NCBI GenBank assembly: GCA_964247055.1
Contig: OZ176050.1
Location: forward strand, 1,798,001 to 1,862,000
DNA length: 64,000 nt
Direction of reading: 5' to 3'
Source: Paragordius varius
Taxonomy: Eukaryota; Nematomorpha
How positions within the stretch are numbered: position 1 is the first letter of the stretch; each line of letters begins with the position of its first letter. Shown here in pieces: positions 1-14,799 of the stretch. The notes beneath the pieces were generated by a model. It did no database searches. It was not told where the DNA came from and saw nothing but the letters and a program-made list of their open reading frames with translations. The position numbers and the translations under genes are program-made.

Positions 1-1379
1 TTTTAGAACGATACTTTAAAAATTAATGTATAAAACTAGTCGTATCAATAAATCGCATCAATACTCAAGTTAAACTTTGTGCTTAAAAATCGGATATTGG
101 TCACCGGTGAACAAAATTATTTTTTATACATTCTCTTAGTAGGACTACATCAAAATATAGAGATAGTTTGGCAAACTCTTTCATATCCGATTTTTACAAC
201 GATACTTTAAAAATTATGGTATTAAACCAGTCGCATCAATACTCAAGTTAAACTTTGTCCTTAAAAATCGGATATTGGTCACCGGTGAACAAAATTATTT
301 TTTATACATTCTATTAGTAAGACTACATCAAAATATAGAGATAGTTTGACAAATTCATTCATATCCGATTTTTACAACTATATTTTAAAAATTATTAAAA
401 CTAGTCGCATCAATACTCAAGTTAAACTTTGTCCTTAAAAATCGGATATTGGTCACCGGTGAACAAAATTATTTTTTATACATTCTCTTAGTAGGACTAC
501 ATCAAAATATAGAGATAGTTTGACAAACTCTTTCATATCCGATTTTTATAACGATACTTTAAAAATTAATGTATTAAACTAGTCGCATCAATACTCAAGT
601 TCAACTTTGTCCTTAAAAATCGGATATTGGTCACCTGTGAACAAAATTATTTTTTATACATTCTCTTAGCAAGACTACATCAAAATTTAGAGATAGTTTG
701 ACAAACTCTTTCATATCCGTTTTTACAACGATACTTTAAAAATTAATGTATAAAACTAGTCGCATCAATACTCAAGTTAAATTTTGTCCTTAAAAATGGG
801 ATATTAATCACCGGTGAACAAAACTATTTTTTATACATTCTCTTAGTAAGACTACATCAAAATTTAGAGATAGTTTGACAAACTCTTTCATATCCGATTT
901 TTACAACGATACTTTAAAAATTAATGTATAAAAGTAGTCGCATCAATACTCAAGTCAAATTTTGTCCTTAAAAATGGGATATTGATCATCGGTGAACAAA
1001 ACTATTTTTTATACATTCTCTTAGCAAGACTACATCAAAATATTGAGATAGTTTGATTGACAAACTCTTTCATATCCGATTTTTACAACGATACTTTAAA
1101 AATTAATGTATTAAAATAGTCGCATCAATACTCAAGTTAAACTTTGTCCTTAAAAATCCGATATTGGTCACCGGTGAACAAAATTATTTTTTATACATTC
1201 TCTTAGCAAGACTACATCAAAATATAGAGATAGTTTGATTGACAAACTCTTTCATATCCGATTTTTACAACGATACTTTAAATGTATAAAACTAGTCGTA
1301 TAAATAAATCGCATCAATACTCAAGTTCAACTTTGTCCTTAAAAATCGGATATTGGTTACGGGTGAATAAAATTATTTT

Positions 1380-4300
1380 TTATACATTCTCTTAGCAAGA
1401 CTACATGAAAATATAGAGATAGTTTGACAAACTCTTTCATATCCGATTTTTAGAACGATACTTTAAAAATTAATGTATAAAAGTAGTCGCATCAATACTC
1501 AAGTCAAATTTGTCCTTAAAAATGGGATATTGGTCACCGGTGAACAAAATTATTTTTTATACATTCTCTTAGTAAGACTACATCAAAATATAGAAATAGT
1601 TTGACAAACTCTTTCATATCCGATTTTTACAACGATACTTTAAAAATTAATGTATTAAAATAGTCGCATCAATACTCAAGTTAAACTTTGTCCTTAAAAA
1701 TCGGATATTGGTCACCGGTGAACAAAATTATTTTTTATACATTCTCTTAGCAAGACTACATCAAAATATAGAGATAGTTTGATTGACAAACTCTTTCATA
1801 TCCGATTTTTACAACGATACTTTAAAAATTAATGTATAAAACTAGTCGTATAAATAAATCGCATCAATACTCAAGTTAAACTTTGTCCTTAAAAATCGGA
1901 TATTGGTCACCGGTGAACAAAATTATTTTTTATACATTCTCTTAGTAGGACTACATCAAAATATAGAGATAGTTTGGCAAACTCTTTCATATCCGATTTT
2001 TACAACGATACTTTAAAAATTAATGTATAAAACTAGTCGCATCAATACTCAAGTTAAACTTTGTCCTTAAAAATCGAATATTGGTCACCGGTGAACAAAA
2101 TAATTTTTTATACATTCTCTTAGTAGGACTACATCGAAATATAGAGATAGTTTGGCAAACTCTTTCATATCCGATTTTTACAACGACACTTTAAAAATTA
2201 ATGTATAAAACTAGTCGCATGAATACTCAAGTTAAACTTTGTCCTTAAAAATCGGATATTGGTCACCGGTGATCAAAATTATTTTTTATATATTCTCTTA
2301 GCAAGACTACATCAAAATATAGAGATAGTTTGACAAACTCTTTCATATCCGATTTTTACAACGATACTTTCAAAATTAATGTATAATTTAGCATACGACA
2401 ATAAGCAACTTAAACTTTGTCTATAAAAATCGGATATTGGTCGCCGGTAAAAAAAATAATGTTTTATACATTCTCTTAGTATGACTACATCAAAATATAG
2501 AGATAGTTTGACAAACTCTTTCATATCCGATTTTTACAACGATACTTTAAAAATTAATGTATAAAACTAGTCGTATCAATACTCAAGTTTAACTTTGTCC
2601 TTAAAAATCGGATTTTGGTCACCGTTGAACAAAATTAATTTTTATACATTCTCTTAGTAAGACTATATCAAAATATAGAGATAGTTTGACAAACTCTTTA
2701 ATATCTGATTTTTACAGCGATACTTTAAAAATTAATGTATAATTTAGCATACGACAATAAGCAACTTAAACTTTGTCCTTAAAAATCGGATATTGGTCGC
2801 CGGTAAAGAAAATTATTTTATATACATTCTCTTAGTAGGACTACATCAAAATATAGAGATAGTTTGGCAAACTCTTTCATATCCGATTTTTACAACGATA
2901 CTTTAAAAATTGATGTATAAAACTTATCGCATCAATACTCAAGTTAAACTTTGTCCTTAAAAATCGGATATTGGTCACCGGTGAACAAATTTTTTATACA
3001 TTCTCTTAGTAACACTACATCAAAATATAGAGATAGTTTGACAAACTCTTTCATATCCGATTTTTACAATGATACTCTAAAAATTAATGTATAAAACTAG
3101 TCGCATCAATACTCAAGTTAAACTTTGTCCTTAAAAATCGGATATTGGTCACCGGTGAACAAAACTATTTTTTATACATTCTCTTAGTAAGACTACATCA
3201 AAATATAGAGATAGTTTGACAAACTCTTTAATCTGATTTTTACAGCGATACTTTCAAAATTATGTATAATTTAGCATACGACAATGAGCAAGTTAAACTT
3301 TGTCCTTAAAAATCGGATATTGGTCGCCGGTAAAGAAAATTATTTTTTATATCTCTTAGTAAGACTACATCAAAATATAGAGATAGTTTGACAAAATATT
3401 TCGTATTCAATTTTTAAAATGATACTTTAAAAATTAATGTATTAAACTAGTCGCATCTATACTCAAGTTAAACTTTGTCCTTAAAAATCGGATTTTGGTC
3501 ACCAGTGAACAAAATTATTTTTTATACATTCTCTTAGTAAAACTACATCAAAATGTTGAGATAGTTTGACAAACTCTATCATATCCGATTTTTACAACGA
3601 TACTTTAAAAATTAATGTATTGAACTAGTCGCATCAATACTCAAGTTAAACTTTGTCCTTAAAAATCGGATATTGGTCACCGGTGAACAAAACTAACTTC
3701 ATATATTCTCTTAGTAAGACTATATTAAAATATAGAGATAGTTTGACAAACTCTTTCATATCCGATATTTACAATACTTTAAATATTAATGTAAACTAAC
3801 TAGTCGCATCAATACTCAAGTTAAACTTTATCCTTAAAAATCGGATATTGGTCACCGGTGAACAAAATTATTTTTTATACATTCTCTTAGTATGACTACA
3901 TCAAAATATAGAGATAGTTTGACAAACTCTTTCATATCCGATTTTTACAACGATACTTTAAAAATTAATGTATAAAACTAGTCGTATCAATACTCAAGTT
4001 TAACTTTGTCCTTAAAAATCGGATTTTGGTCACCGGTGAACAAAATTAATTTTTATACATTCTCTTAGTAAGACTATATCAAAATATAGAGATAGTTTGA
4101 CAAACTCTTTAATATCTGATTTTTACAGCGATACTTTAAAATTAATGTATAATTTAGCATACGACAATAAGCAACTTAAACTTTGTCCTTAAAAATCGGA
4201 TATTGGTCGCCGGTAAAGAAAATTATTTTTTATACATTCTCTTATTAGGACTACATCAAAATATAGAGATAGTTTGGCAAACTCTTTCATATCCGATTTT

Positions 4301-5200
4301 TACAACGATACTTTAAAAATTGATGTATAAAACTAATTGCATCAATACTCAAGTTAAACTTTGTCCTTAAAAATCGGATATTGGTCACCGGTGAACAAAT
4401 TATTTTTTATACATTCTCTTAGTAACACTACATCAAAATATAGAGATAGTTTGACAAACTCTTTCATATCCGATTTTTACAATGATACTCTAAAAATTAA
4501 TGTATAAAACTAGTCGCATCAATACTCAAGTTAAACTTTGTCCTTAAAAATCGGATATTGGTCACCGGTGAACAAAACTATTTTTTATACATTCTCTTAG
4601 TAAGACTACATCAAAATATAGAGATAGTTTGACAAACTCTTTAATCTGATTTTTACAGCGATACTTTCAAAATTATGTATAATTTAGCATACGACATTGA
4701 GCAAGTTAAACTTTGTCCTTAAAAATCGGATATTGGTCGCCGGTAAAGAAAATTATTTTTTATATCTCTTAGTAAGACTACATCAAAATATAGAGATAGT
4801 TTGACAAAATCTTTCGTATTCGATTTTTAAAATGATACTTTAAAAATTAATGTATTAAACTAGTCGCATCTATACTCAAGTTAAACTTTGTCCTTAAAAA
4901 TCGGATTTTGGTCACCAGTGAACAAAATTATTTTTTATACATTCTCTTAGTAAGACTACATCAAAATGTTGAGATAGTTTGACAAACTCTATCATATCCG
5001 ATTTTTACAACGATACTTTAAAAATTAATGTATTGAACTAGTCGCATCAATACTCAAGTTAAACTTTGTCCTTAAAAATCGGATATTGGTCACCGGTGAA
5101 CAAAACTAACTTCATACATTCTCTTAGTAAGACTATATTAAAATATAGAGATAGTTTGACAAACTCTTTCATATCCGATATTTACAATACTTTAAATATT
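1380..5200. repeat. Large satellite duplication, copy 1
   Basis: This multi-kilobase stretch of the array is repeated almost base for base about 7,088 bp downstream (about 8468-12290). Private variants such as AGCAAGACTACATGAAAATA, AAAAATGGGATATTGG, a TTGATTGACAAACT insertion and GTATAAATAAATCGC occur in the same order in both. The match is lost on the left just before 1370. On the right the two copies diverge near 5230 and 12320, where different monomers follow. Confidence 0.85.
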
Positions 5201-8200
5201 AATGTAAACTAACTAGTCGCATCAATACTCAAGTTAAACTTTGTCCTTAAAAATCGGATATTGGTCACCGGTGAACAAATTATTTTTTATACATTCTCTT
5301 AGTAACACTACATCAAAATATAGAGATAGTTTGACAAACTCTTTCATATCCGATTTTTACAATGATACTCTAAAAATTAATGTATAAAACTAGTCGCATC
5401 AATACTCAAGTTAAACTTTGTCCTTAAAAATCGGATATTGGTCACCGCTGAACAAAACTATTTTTTATACATTTTCTTAGTAAGACTACATCAAAATATA
5501 GAGATAGTTTGACAAACTCTTTAATCTGATTTTTACAGCGATACTTTCAAAATTATGTATAATTTAGCATACGACAATGAGCAAGTTAAACTTTGTCCTT
5601 AAAAATCGGATATTGGTCGCCGGTAAAGAAAATTATTTTTTATATCTCTTAGTAAGACTACATCAAAATATAGAGATAGTTTGACAAAATCTTTCGTATT
5701 CGATTTTTAAAATGATACTTTAAAAATTAATGTATTAAACTAGTCGCATCTATACTCAAGTTAAACTTTGTCCTTAAAAATCGGATTTTGGTCACCAGTG
5801 AACAAAATTATTTTTTATACATTCTCTTAGTAAGACTACATCAAAATGTTGAGATAGTTTGACAAACTCTATCATATCCGATTTTTACAACGATACTTTA
5901 AAAATTAATGTATTGAACTAGTCGCATCAATACTCAAGTTAAACTTTGTCCTTAAAAATCGGATATTGGTCACCGGTGAACAAAACTAACTTCATACATT
6001 CTCTTAGTAAGACTATATTAAAATATAGAGATAGTTTGACAAACTCTTTCATATCCGATATTTACAATACTTTAAATATTAATGTAAACTAACTAGTCGC
6101 ATCAATACTCAAGTTAAACTTTATCCTTAAAAATCGGATATTGGTCACCGGTGAACAAAATTATTTTTTATACATTCTCTTAGTATGACTACATCAAAAT
6201 ATAGAGATAGTTTGACAAACTCTTTCATATCCGATTTTTACAACGATACTTTAAAAATTAATGTATAAAACTAGTCGTATCAATACTCAAGTTTAACTTT
6301 GTCCTTAAAAATCGGATTTTGGTCACCGGTGAACAAAATTAATTTTTATACATTCTCTTAGTAAGACTATATCAAAATATAGAGATAGTTTGACAAACTC
6401 TTTAATATCTGATTTTTACAGCGATACTTTAAAAATTAATGTATAATTTAGCATACGACAATAAGCAACTTAAACTTTGTCCTTAAAAATCGGATATTGG
6501 TCGCCGGTAAAGAAAATTATTTTTTATACATTCTCTTAGTAGGACTACATCAAAATATAGAGATAGTTTGGCAAACTCTTTCATATCCGATTTTTACAAC
6601 GATACTTTAAAAATTGATGTATAAAACTAATCGCATCAATACTCAAGTTAAACTTTGTCCTTAAAAATCGGATATTGGTCACCGGTGAACAAATTATTTT
6701 TTATACATTCTCTTAGTAACACTACATCAAAATATAGAGATAGTTTGACAAACTCTTTCATATCCGATTTTTACAATGATACTCTAAAAATTAATGTATA
6801 AAACTAGTCGCATCAATACTCAAGTTAAACTTTGTCCTTAAAAATCGGATATTGGTCACCGGTGAACAAAATTATTTTTTATACATTCTCTTAGTAAGAC
6901 TACATCAAAATATAGAGATAGTTTGACAAACTCTTTAATCTGATTTTTACAGCGATACTTTCAAAATTATGTATAATTTAGCATACGACAATGAGCAAGT
7001 TAAACTTTGTCCTTAAAAATCGGATATTGGTCGCCGGTAAAGAAAATTATTTTTTATATCTCTTAGTAAGACTACATCAAAATATAGAGATAGTTTGACA
7101 AAATCTTTCGTATTCAATTTTTAAAATGATACTTTAAAAATTAATGTATTAAACTAGTCGCATCTATACTCAAGTTAAACTTTGTCCTTAAAAATCGGAT
7201 TTTGGTCACCAGTGAACAAAATTATTTTTTATACATTCTCTTAGTAAGACTACATCAAAATGTTGAGATAGTTTGACAAACTCTATCATATCCGATTTTT
7301 ACAACGATACTTTAAAAATTAATGTATTGAACTAGTCGCATCAATACTCAAGTTAAACTTTGTCCTTAAAAATCGGATATTGGTCACCGGTGAACAAAAC
7401 TAACTTCATATATTCTCTTAGTAAGACTATATTAAAATATAGAGATAGTTTGACAAACTCTTTCATATCCGATATTTACAATACTTTAAATATTAATGTA
7501 AACTAACTAGTCGCATCAATACTCAAGTTAAACTTTATCCTTAAAAATCGGATATTGGTCACCGGTGAACAAAATTATTTTTTATACATTCTCTTAGTAT
7601 GACTACATCAAAATATAGAGATAGTTTGACAAACTCTTTCATATCCGATTTTTACAACGATACTTTAAAAATTAATGTATAAAACTAGTCGTATCAATAC
7701 TCAAGTTTAACTTTGTCCTTAAAAATCGGATTTTGGTCACCGGTGAACAAAATTAATTTTTATACATTCTCTTAGTAAGACTATATCAAAATATAGAGAT
7801 AGTTTGACAAACTCTTTAATATCTGATTTTTACAGCGATACTTTAAAAATTAATGTATAATTTAGCATACGACAATAAGCAACTTAAACTTTGTCCTTAA
7901 AAATCGGATATTGGTCGCCAGGAAAGAAAATTATTTTTTATACATTCTCTTAGTAGGACTACATCAAAATATAGAGATAGTTTGGCAAACTCTTTCATAT
8001 CCGATTTTTACAACGATACTTTAAAAATTGATGTATAAAACTAATCGCATCAATACTCAAGTTAAACTTTGTCCTTAAAAATCGGATATTGGTCACCGGT
8101 GAACAAATTATTTTTTATACATTCTCTTAGTAACACTACATCAAAATATAGAGATAGTTTGACAAACTCTTTCATATCCGATTTTTACAATGATACTCTA

Positions 8201-8467
8201 AAAATTAATGTATAAAACTAGTCGCATCAATACTCAAGTTAAACTTTGTCCTTAAAAATCGGATATTGGTCACCGGTGAACAAAACTATTTTTTATACAT
8301 TCTCTTAGTAAGACTACATCAAAATATAGAGATAGTTTGACAAACTCTTTATCTGATTTTTACAGCGATACTTTCAAAATTATGTATAATTTAGCATACG
8401 ACAATAAGCAAGTTAAACTTTGTCCTTAAAAATCGGATATTAATCGCCGGTAAAGAAAATTATTTTT

Positions 8468-11400
8468 TATACATTCTCTTAGCAAGACTACATGAAAATA
8501 TAGAGATAGTTTGACAAACTCTTTCATATCCGATTTTTAGAACGATACTTTAAAAATTAATGTATAAAAGTAGTCGCATCAATACTCAAGTCAAATTTTG
8601 TCCTTAAAAATGGGATATTGGTCACCGGTGAACAAAATTATTTTTTATACATTCTCTTAGCAAGACTACATCAAAATATAGAAATAGTTTGACAAACTCT
8701 TTCATATCCGATTTTTACAACGATACTTTAAAAATTAATGTATTAAAATAGTCGCATCAATACTCAAGTTAAACTTTGTCCTTAAAAATCGGATATTGGT
8801 CACCGGTGAACAAAATTATTTTTTATACATTCTCTTAGCAAGACTACATCAAAATATAGAGATAGTTTGATTGACAAACTCTTTCATATCCGATTTTTAC
8901 AACGATACTTTAAAAATTAATGTATAAAACTAGTCGTATAAATAAATCGCATCAATACTCAAGTTAAACTTTGTCCTTAAAAATCGGATATTGGTCACCG
9001 GTGAACAAAATTATTTTTTATACATTCTCTTAGTAGGACTACATCAAAATATAGAGATAGTTTGGCAAACTCTTTCATATCCGATTTTTACAACGATACT
9101 TTAAAAATTAATGTATAAAACTAGTCGCATCAATACTCAAGTTAAACTTTGTCCTTAAAAATCGAATATTGATCACCGGTGAACAAAATAATTTTTTATA
9201 CATTCTCTTAGTAGGACTACATCGAAATATAGAGATAGTTTGGCAAACTCTTTCATATCCGATTTTTACAACGACACTTTAAAAATTAATGTATAAAACT
9301 AGTCGCATGAATACTCAAGTTAAACTTTGTCCTTAAAAATCGGATATTGGTCACCGGTGATCAAAATTATTTTTTATATATTCTCTTAGCAAGACTACAT
9401 CAAAATATAGAGATAGTTTGACAAACTCTTTCATATCCGATTTTTACAACGATACTTTCAAAATTAATGTATAATTTAGCATACGACAATAAGCAACTTA
9501 AACTTTGTCTATAAAAATCGGATATTGGTCGCCGGTAAAAAAAATAATGTTTTATACATTCTCTTAGTATGACTACATCAAAATATAGAGATAGTTTGAC
9601 AAACTCTTTCATATCCGATTTTTACAACGATACTTTAAAAATTAATGTATAAAACTAGTCGTATCAATAATCAAGTTTAACTTTGTCCTTAAAAATCGGA
9701 TTTTGGTCACCGTTGAACAAAATTAATTTTTATACATTCTCTTAGTAAGACTATATCAAAATATAGAGATAGTTTGACAAACTCTTTAATATCTGATTTT
9801 TACAGCGATACTTTAAAAATTAATGTATAATTTAGCATACGACAATAAGCAACTTAAACTTTGTCCTTAAAAATCGGATATTGGTCGCCGGTAAAGAAAA
9901 TTATTTTATATACATTCTCTTAGTAGGACTACATCAAAATATAGAGATAGTTTGGCAAACTCTTTCATATCCGATTTTTACAACGATACTTTAAAAATTG
10001 ATGTATAAAACTTATCGCATCAATACTCAAGTTAAACTTTGTCCTTAAAAATCGGATATTGGTCACCGGTGAACAAATTTTTTATACATTCTCTTAGTAA
10101 CACTACATCAAAATATAGAGATAGTTTGACAAACTCTTTCATATCCGATTTTTACAATGATACTCTAAAAATTAATGTATAAAACTAGTCGCATCAATAC
10201 TCAAGTTAAACTTTGTCCTTAAAAATCGGATATTGGTCACCGGTGAACAAAACTATTTTTTATACATTCTCTTAGTAAGACTACATCAAAATATAGAGAT
10301 AGTTTGACAAACTCTTTAATCTGATTTTTACAGCGATACTTTCAAAATTATGTATAATTTAGCATACGACAATGAGCAAGTTAAACTTTGTCCTTAAAAA
10401 TCGGATATTGGTCGCCGGTAAAGAAAATTATTTTTTATATCTCTTAGTAAGACTACATCAAAATATAGAGATAGTTTGACAAAATCTTTCGTATTCGATT
10501 TTTAAAATGATACTTTAAAAATTAATGTATTAAACTAGTCGCATCTATACTCAAGTTAAACTTTGTCCTTAAAAATCGGATTTTGGTCACCAGTGAACAA
10601 AATTATTTTTTATACATTCTCTTAGTTAGACTACATCAAAATGTTGAGATAGTTTGACAAACTCTATCATATCCGATTTTTACAACGATACTTTAAAAAT
10701 TAATGTATTGAACTAGTCGCATCAATACTCAAGTTAAACTTTGTCCTTAAAAATCGGATATTGGTCACCGGTGAACAAAACTAACTTCATACATTCTCTT
10801 AGTAAGACTATATTAAAATATAGAGATAGTTTGACAAACTCTTTCATATCCGATATTTACAATACTTTAAATATTAATGTAAACTAACTAGTCGCATCAA
10901 TACTCAAGTTAAACTTTATCCTTAAAAATCGGATATTGGTCACCGGTGAACAAAATTATTTTTTATACATTCTCTTAGTATGACTACATCAAAATATAGA
11001 GATAGTTTGACAAACTCTTTCATATCCGATTTTTACAACGATACTTTAAAAATTAATGTATAAAACTAGTCGTATCAATACTCAAGTTTAACTTTGTCCT
11101 TAAAAATCGGATTTTGGTCACCGGTGAACAAAATTAATTTTTATACATTCTCTTAGTAAGACTATATCAAAATATAGAGATAGTTTGACAAACTCTTTAA
11201 TATCTGATTTTTACAGCGATACTTTAAAAATTAATGTATAATTTAGCATACGACAATAAGCAACTTAAACTTTGTCCTTAAAAATCGGATATTGGTCGCC
11301 GGTAAAGAAAATTATTTTTTATACATTCTCTTAGTAGGACTACATCAAAATATAGAGATAGTTTGGCAAACTCTTTCATATCCGATTTTTACAACGATAC

Positions 11401-12290
11401 TTTAAAAATTGATGTATAAAACTAATTGCATCAATACTCAAGTTAAACTTTGTCCTTAAAAATCGGATATTGGTCACCGGTGAACAAATTATTTTTTATA
11501 CATTCTCTTAGTAACACTACATCAAAATATAGAGATAGTTTGACAAACTCTTTCATATCCGATTTTTACAATGATACTCTAAAAATTAATGTATAAAACT
11601 AGTCGCATCAATACTCAAGTTAAACTTTGTCCTTAAAAATCGGATATTGGTCACCGGTGAACAAAACTATTTTTTATACATTCTCTTAGTAAGACTACAT
11701 CAAAATATAGAGATAGTTTGACAAACTCTTTAATCTGATTTTTACAGCGATACTTTCAAAATTATGTATAATTTAGCATACGACAATGAGCAAGTTAAAC
11801 TTTGTCCTTAAAAATCTTGGTCGCCGGTAAAGAAAATTATTTTTTATATCTCTTAGTAAGACTACATCAAAATATAGAGATAGTTTGACAAAATCTTTCG
11901 TATTCAATTTTTAAAATGATACTTTAAAAATTAATGTATTAAACTAGTCGCATCTATACTCAAGTTAAACTTTGTCCTTAAAAATCGGATTTTGGTCACC
12001 AGTGAACAAAATTATTTTTTATACATTCTCTTAGTAAAACTACATCAAAATGTTGAGATAGTTTGACAAACTCTATCATATCCGATTTTTACAACGATAC
12101 TTTAAAAATTAATGTATTGAACTAGTCGCATCAATACTCAAGTTAAACTTTGTCCTTAAAAATCGGATATTGGTCACCGGTGAACAAAACTAACTTCATA
12201 TATTCTCTTAGTAAGACTATATTAAAATATAGAGATAGTTTGACAAACTCTTTCATATCCGATATTTACAATACTTTAAATATTAATGTA
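8468..12290. repeat. Large satellite duplication, copy 2
   Basis: Second copy of the block at about 1380-5200, offset 7,088 bp. The same run of rare monomer variants appears in the same order. Very few differences are visible, so the duplication is recent compared with the age of the monomers. Confidence 0.85.
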
Positions 12291-14799
12291 AACTAACTAG
12301 TCGCATCAATACTCAAGTTAAACTTTATCCTTAAAAATCGGATATTGGTCACCGGTGAACAAAATTATTTTTTATACATTCTCTTAGTATGACTACATCA
12401 AAATATAGAGATAGTTTGACAAACTCTTTAATCTGATTTTTACAGCGATACTTTCAAAATTATGTATAATTTAGCATACGACAATGAGCAAGTTAAACTT
12501 TGTCCTTAAAAATCTTGGTCGCCGGTAAAGAAAATTATTTTTTATATCTCTTAGTAAGACTACATCAAAATATAGAGATAGTTTGACAAAATCTTTCGTA
12601 TTCAATTTTTAAAATGATACTTTAAAAATTAATGTATTAAACTAGTCGCATCTATACTCAAGTTAAACTTTGTCCTTAAAAATCGGATTTTGGTCACCAG
12701 TGAACAAAATTATTTTTTATACATTCTCTTAGTAAAACTACATCAAAATGTTGAGATAGTTTGACAAACTCTATCATATCCGATTTTTACAACGATACTT
12801 TAAAAATTAATGTATTGAACTAGTCGCATCAATACTCAAGTTAAACTTTGTCCTTAAAAATCGGATATTGGTCACCGGTGAACAAAACTAACTTCATATA
12901 TTCTCTTAGTAAGACTATATTAAAATATAGAGATAGTTTGACAAACTCTTTCATATCCGATATTTACAATACTTTAAATATTAATGTAAACTAACTAGTC
13001 GCATCAATACTCAAGTTAAACTTTATCCTTAAAAATCGGATATTGGTCACCGGTGAACAAAATTATTTTTTATACATTCTCTTAGTATGACTACATCAAA
13101 ATATAGAGATAGTTTGACAAACTCTTTCATATCCGATTTTTACAACGATACTTTAAAAATTAATGTATAAAACTAGTCGTATCAATACTCAAGTTTAACT
13201 TTGTCCTTAAAAATCGGATTTTGGTCACCGGTGAACAAAATTAATTTTTATACATTCTCTTAGTAAGACTATATCAAAATATAGAGATAGTTTGACAAAC
13301 TCTTTAATATCTGATTTTTACAGCGATACTTTAAAAATTAATGTATAATTTAGCATACGACAATAAGCAACTTAAACTTTGTCCTTAAAAATCGGATATT
13401 GGTCGCCGGTAAAGAAAATTATTTTTTATACATTCTCTTAGTAGGACTACATCAAAATATAGAGATAGTTTGGCAAACTCTTTCATATCCGATTTTTACA
13501 ACGATACTTTAAAAATTGATGTATAAAACTAATCGCATCAATACTCAAGTTAAACTTTGTCCTTAAAAATCGGATATTGGTCACCGGTGAACAAATTATT
13601 TTTTATACATTCTCTTAGTAACACTACATCAAAATATAGAGATAGTTTGACAAACTCTTTCATATCCGATTTTTACAATGATACTCTAAAAATTAATGTA
13701 TAAAACTAGTCGCATCAATACTCAAGTTAAACTTTGTCCTTAAAAATCGGATATTGGTCACCGGTGAACAAAACTATTTTTTATACATTCTCTTAGTAAG
13801 ACTACATCAAAATATAGAGATAGTTTGACAAACTCTTTATCTGATTTTTACAGCGATACTTTCAAAATTATGTATAATTTAGCATACGACAATAAGCAAG
13901 TTAAACTTTGTCCTTAAAAATCGGATATTAATCGCCGGTAAAGAAAATTATTTTTTATACATTCTCTTAGTAGGACTACATCAAAATATAGAGATAGTTT
14001 GGCAAACTCTTTCATATCCGATTTTTACAACGATACTTTAAAAATTGATGTATAAAACTAATCGCATCAATACTCAAGTTAAACTTTGTCCTTAAAAATC
14101 GAAAATTGGTCACCGGTGAACAAAACTATTTTTTATACATTCTCTTAGTAAGACTACACTAAAATATAGAAATAGTTTGACAAACTCTTTCATTTCCGAT
14201 TTTTACAACGATACTTTAAAAAATAATGTATAAAACTAGTCGCATCAATACTCAAGTTGAACTTGGTCCTCGAAAATCGGATATTGGTCGCCGGTAAAGA
14301 AAATTATTTTTTATACATTCTCTTAGTAAGACTACATCAAAATATAGAGATAGTTTCACAAAATCTTTCGTATTCGATTTTTACAACGATACTTTAAAAA
14401 TTAATGTATTAAACTAGTCGCGTCAATACTCAAGTTAAACTATCGGATTTTGGTGACCGGTGAACAAAATTATTTTTTATACATTCTCTTAGTAAGACTA
14501 CATCAAAATATAGAGATAGTTTGACAAACTCTTTCTTATCCGATTTTTACAACGATACTTTAAAAATTAATGTATAAAACTAGTCATATCAATACTCAAG
14601 TTAAACTTTGTCCTTAAAAATCGGATATTGGTCACCGGTGAACAAAACTAATTTTATACATTCTCTTAGTAAGACTACATTAAAATATAGAGAGAGTTTG
14701 ACAAACTCTTTCATATCCGATTTTTACAACGATACTTTAAAATTAATGTATAAAACTATCGTATCAATACTCAAGTTAAACTTTGTCCTTAATCGGATA

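Larger units (their letters stand above)
1370..13960. repeat. Higher-order repeat domain of the satellite (8-mer, ~1.41 kb)
   Basis: Within this part of the array a distinctive monomer (ACAGCGATACTTTCAAAATT, then TTTAGCATACGACAATGAGC) recurs with its TTAGCATACG word at 3271, 4684, 5564, 6978, 8391, 10359, 11773, 12471 and 13879. The commonest spacing is 1,408-1,414 bp, i.e. eight monomers. Two spacings of 880 and 698 bp are about five and four monomers, so they are shortened units. Corresponding monomers of neighbouring units are nearly identical while adjacent monomers differ, the hallmark of a higher-order repeat kept uniform by unequal exchange. Confidence 0.85.

Noticed and set aside
2312-2524. 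70-codon open frame, identical to one at 9400-9612
   Set aside because: Lies wholly in satellite monomers; it is duplicated only because the array block is duplicated.
3400-3420. CTTTCGTATTCGATTTTTA as a CENP-B box
   Set aside because: Shares only TTCG with the consensus; the required A and CGGG positions do not match.
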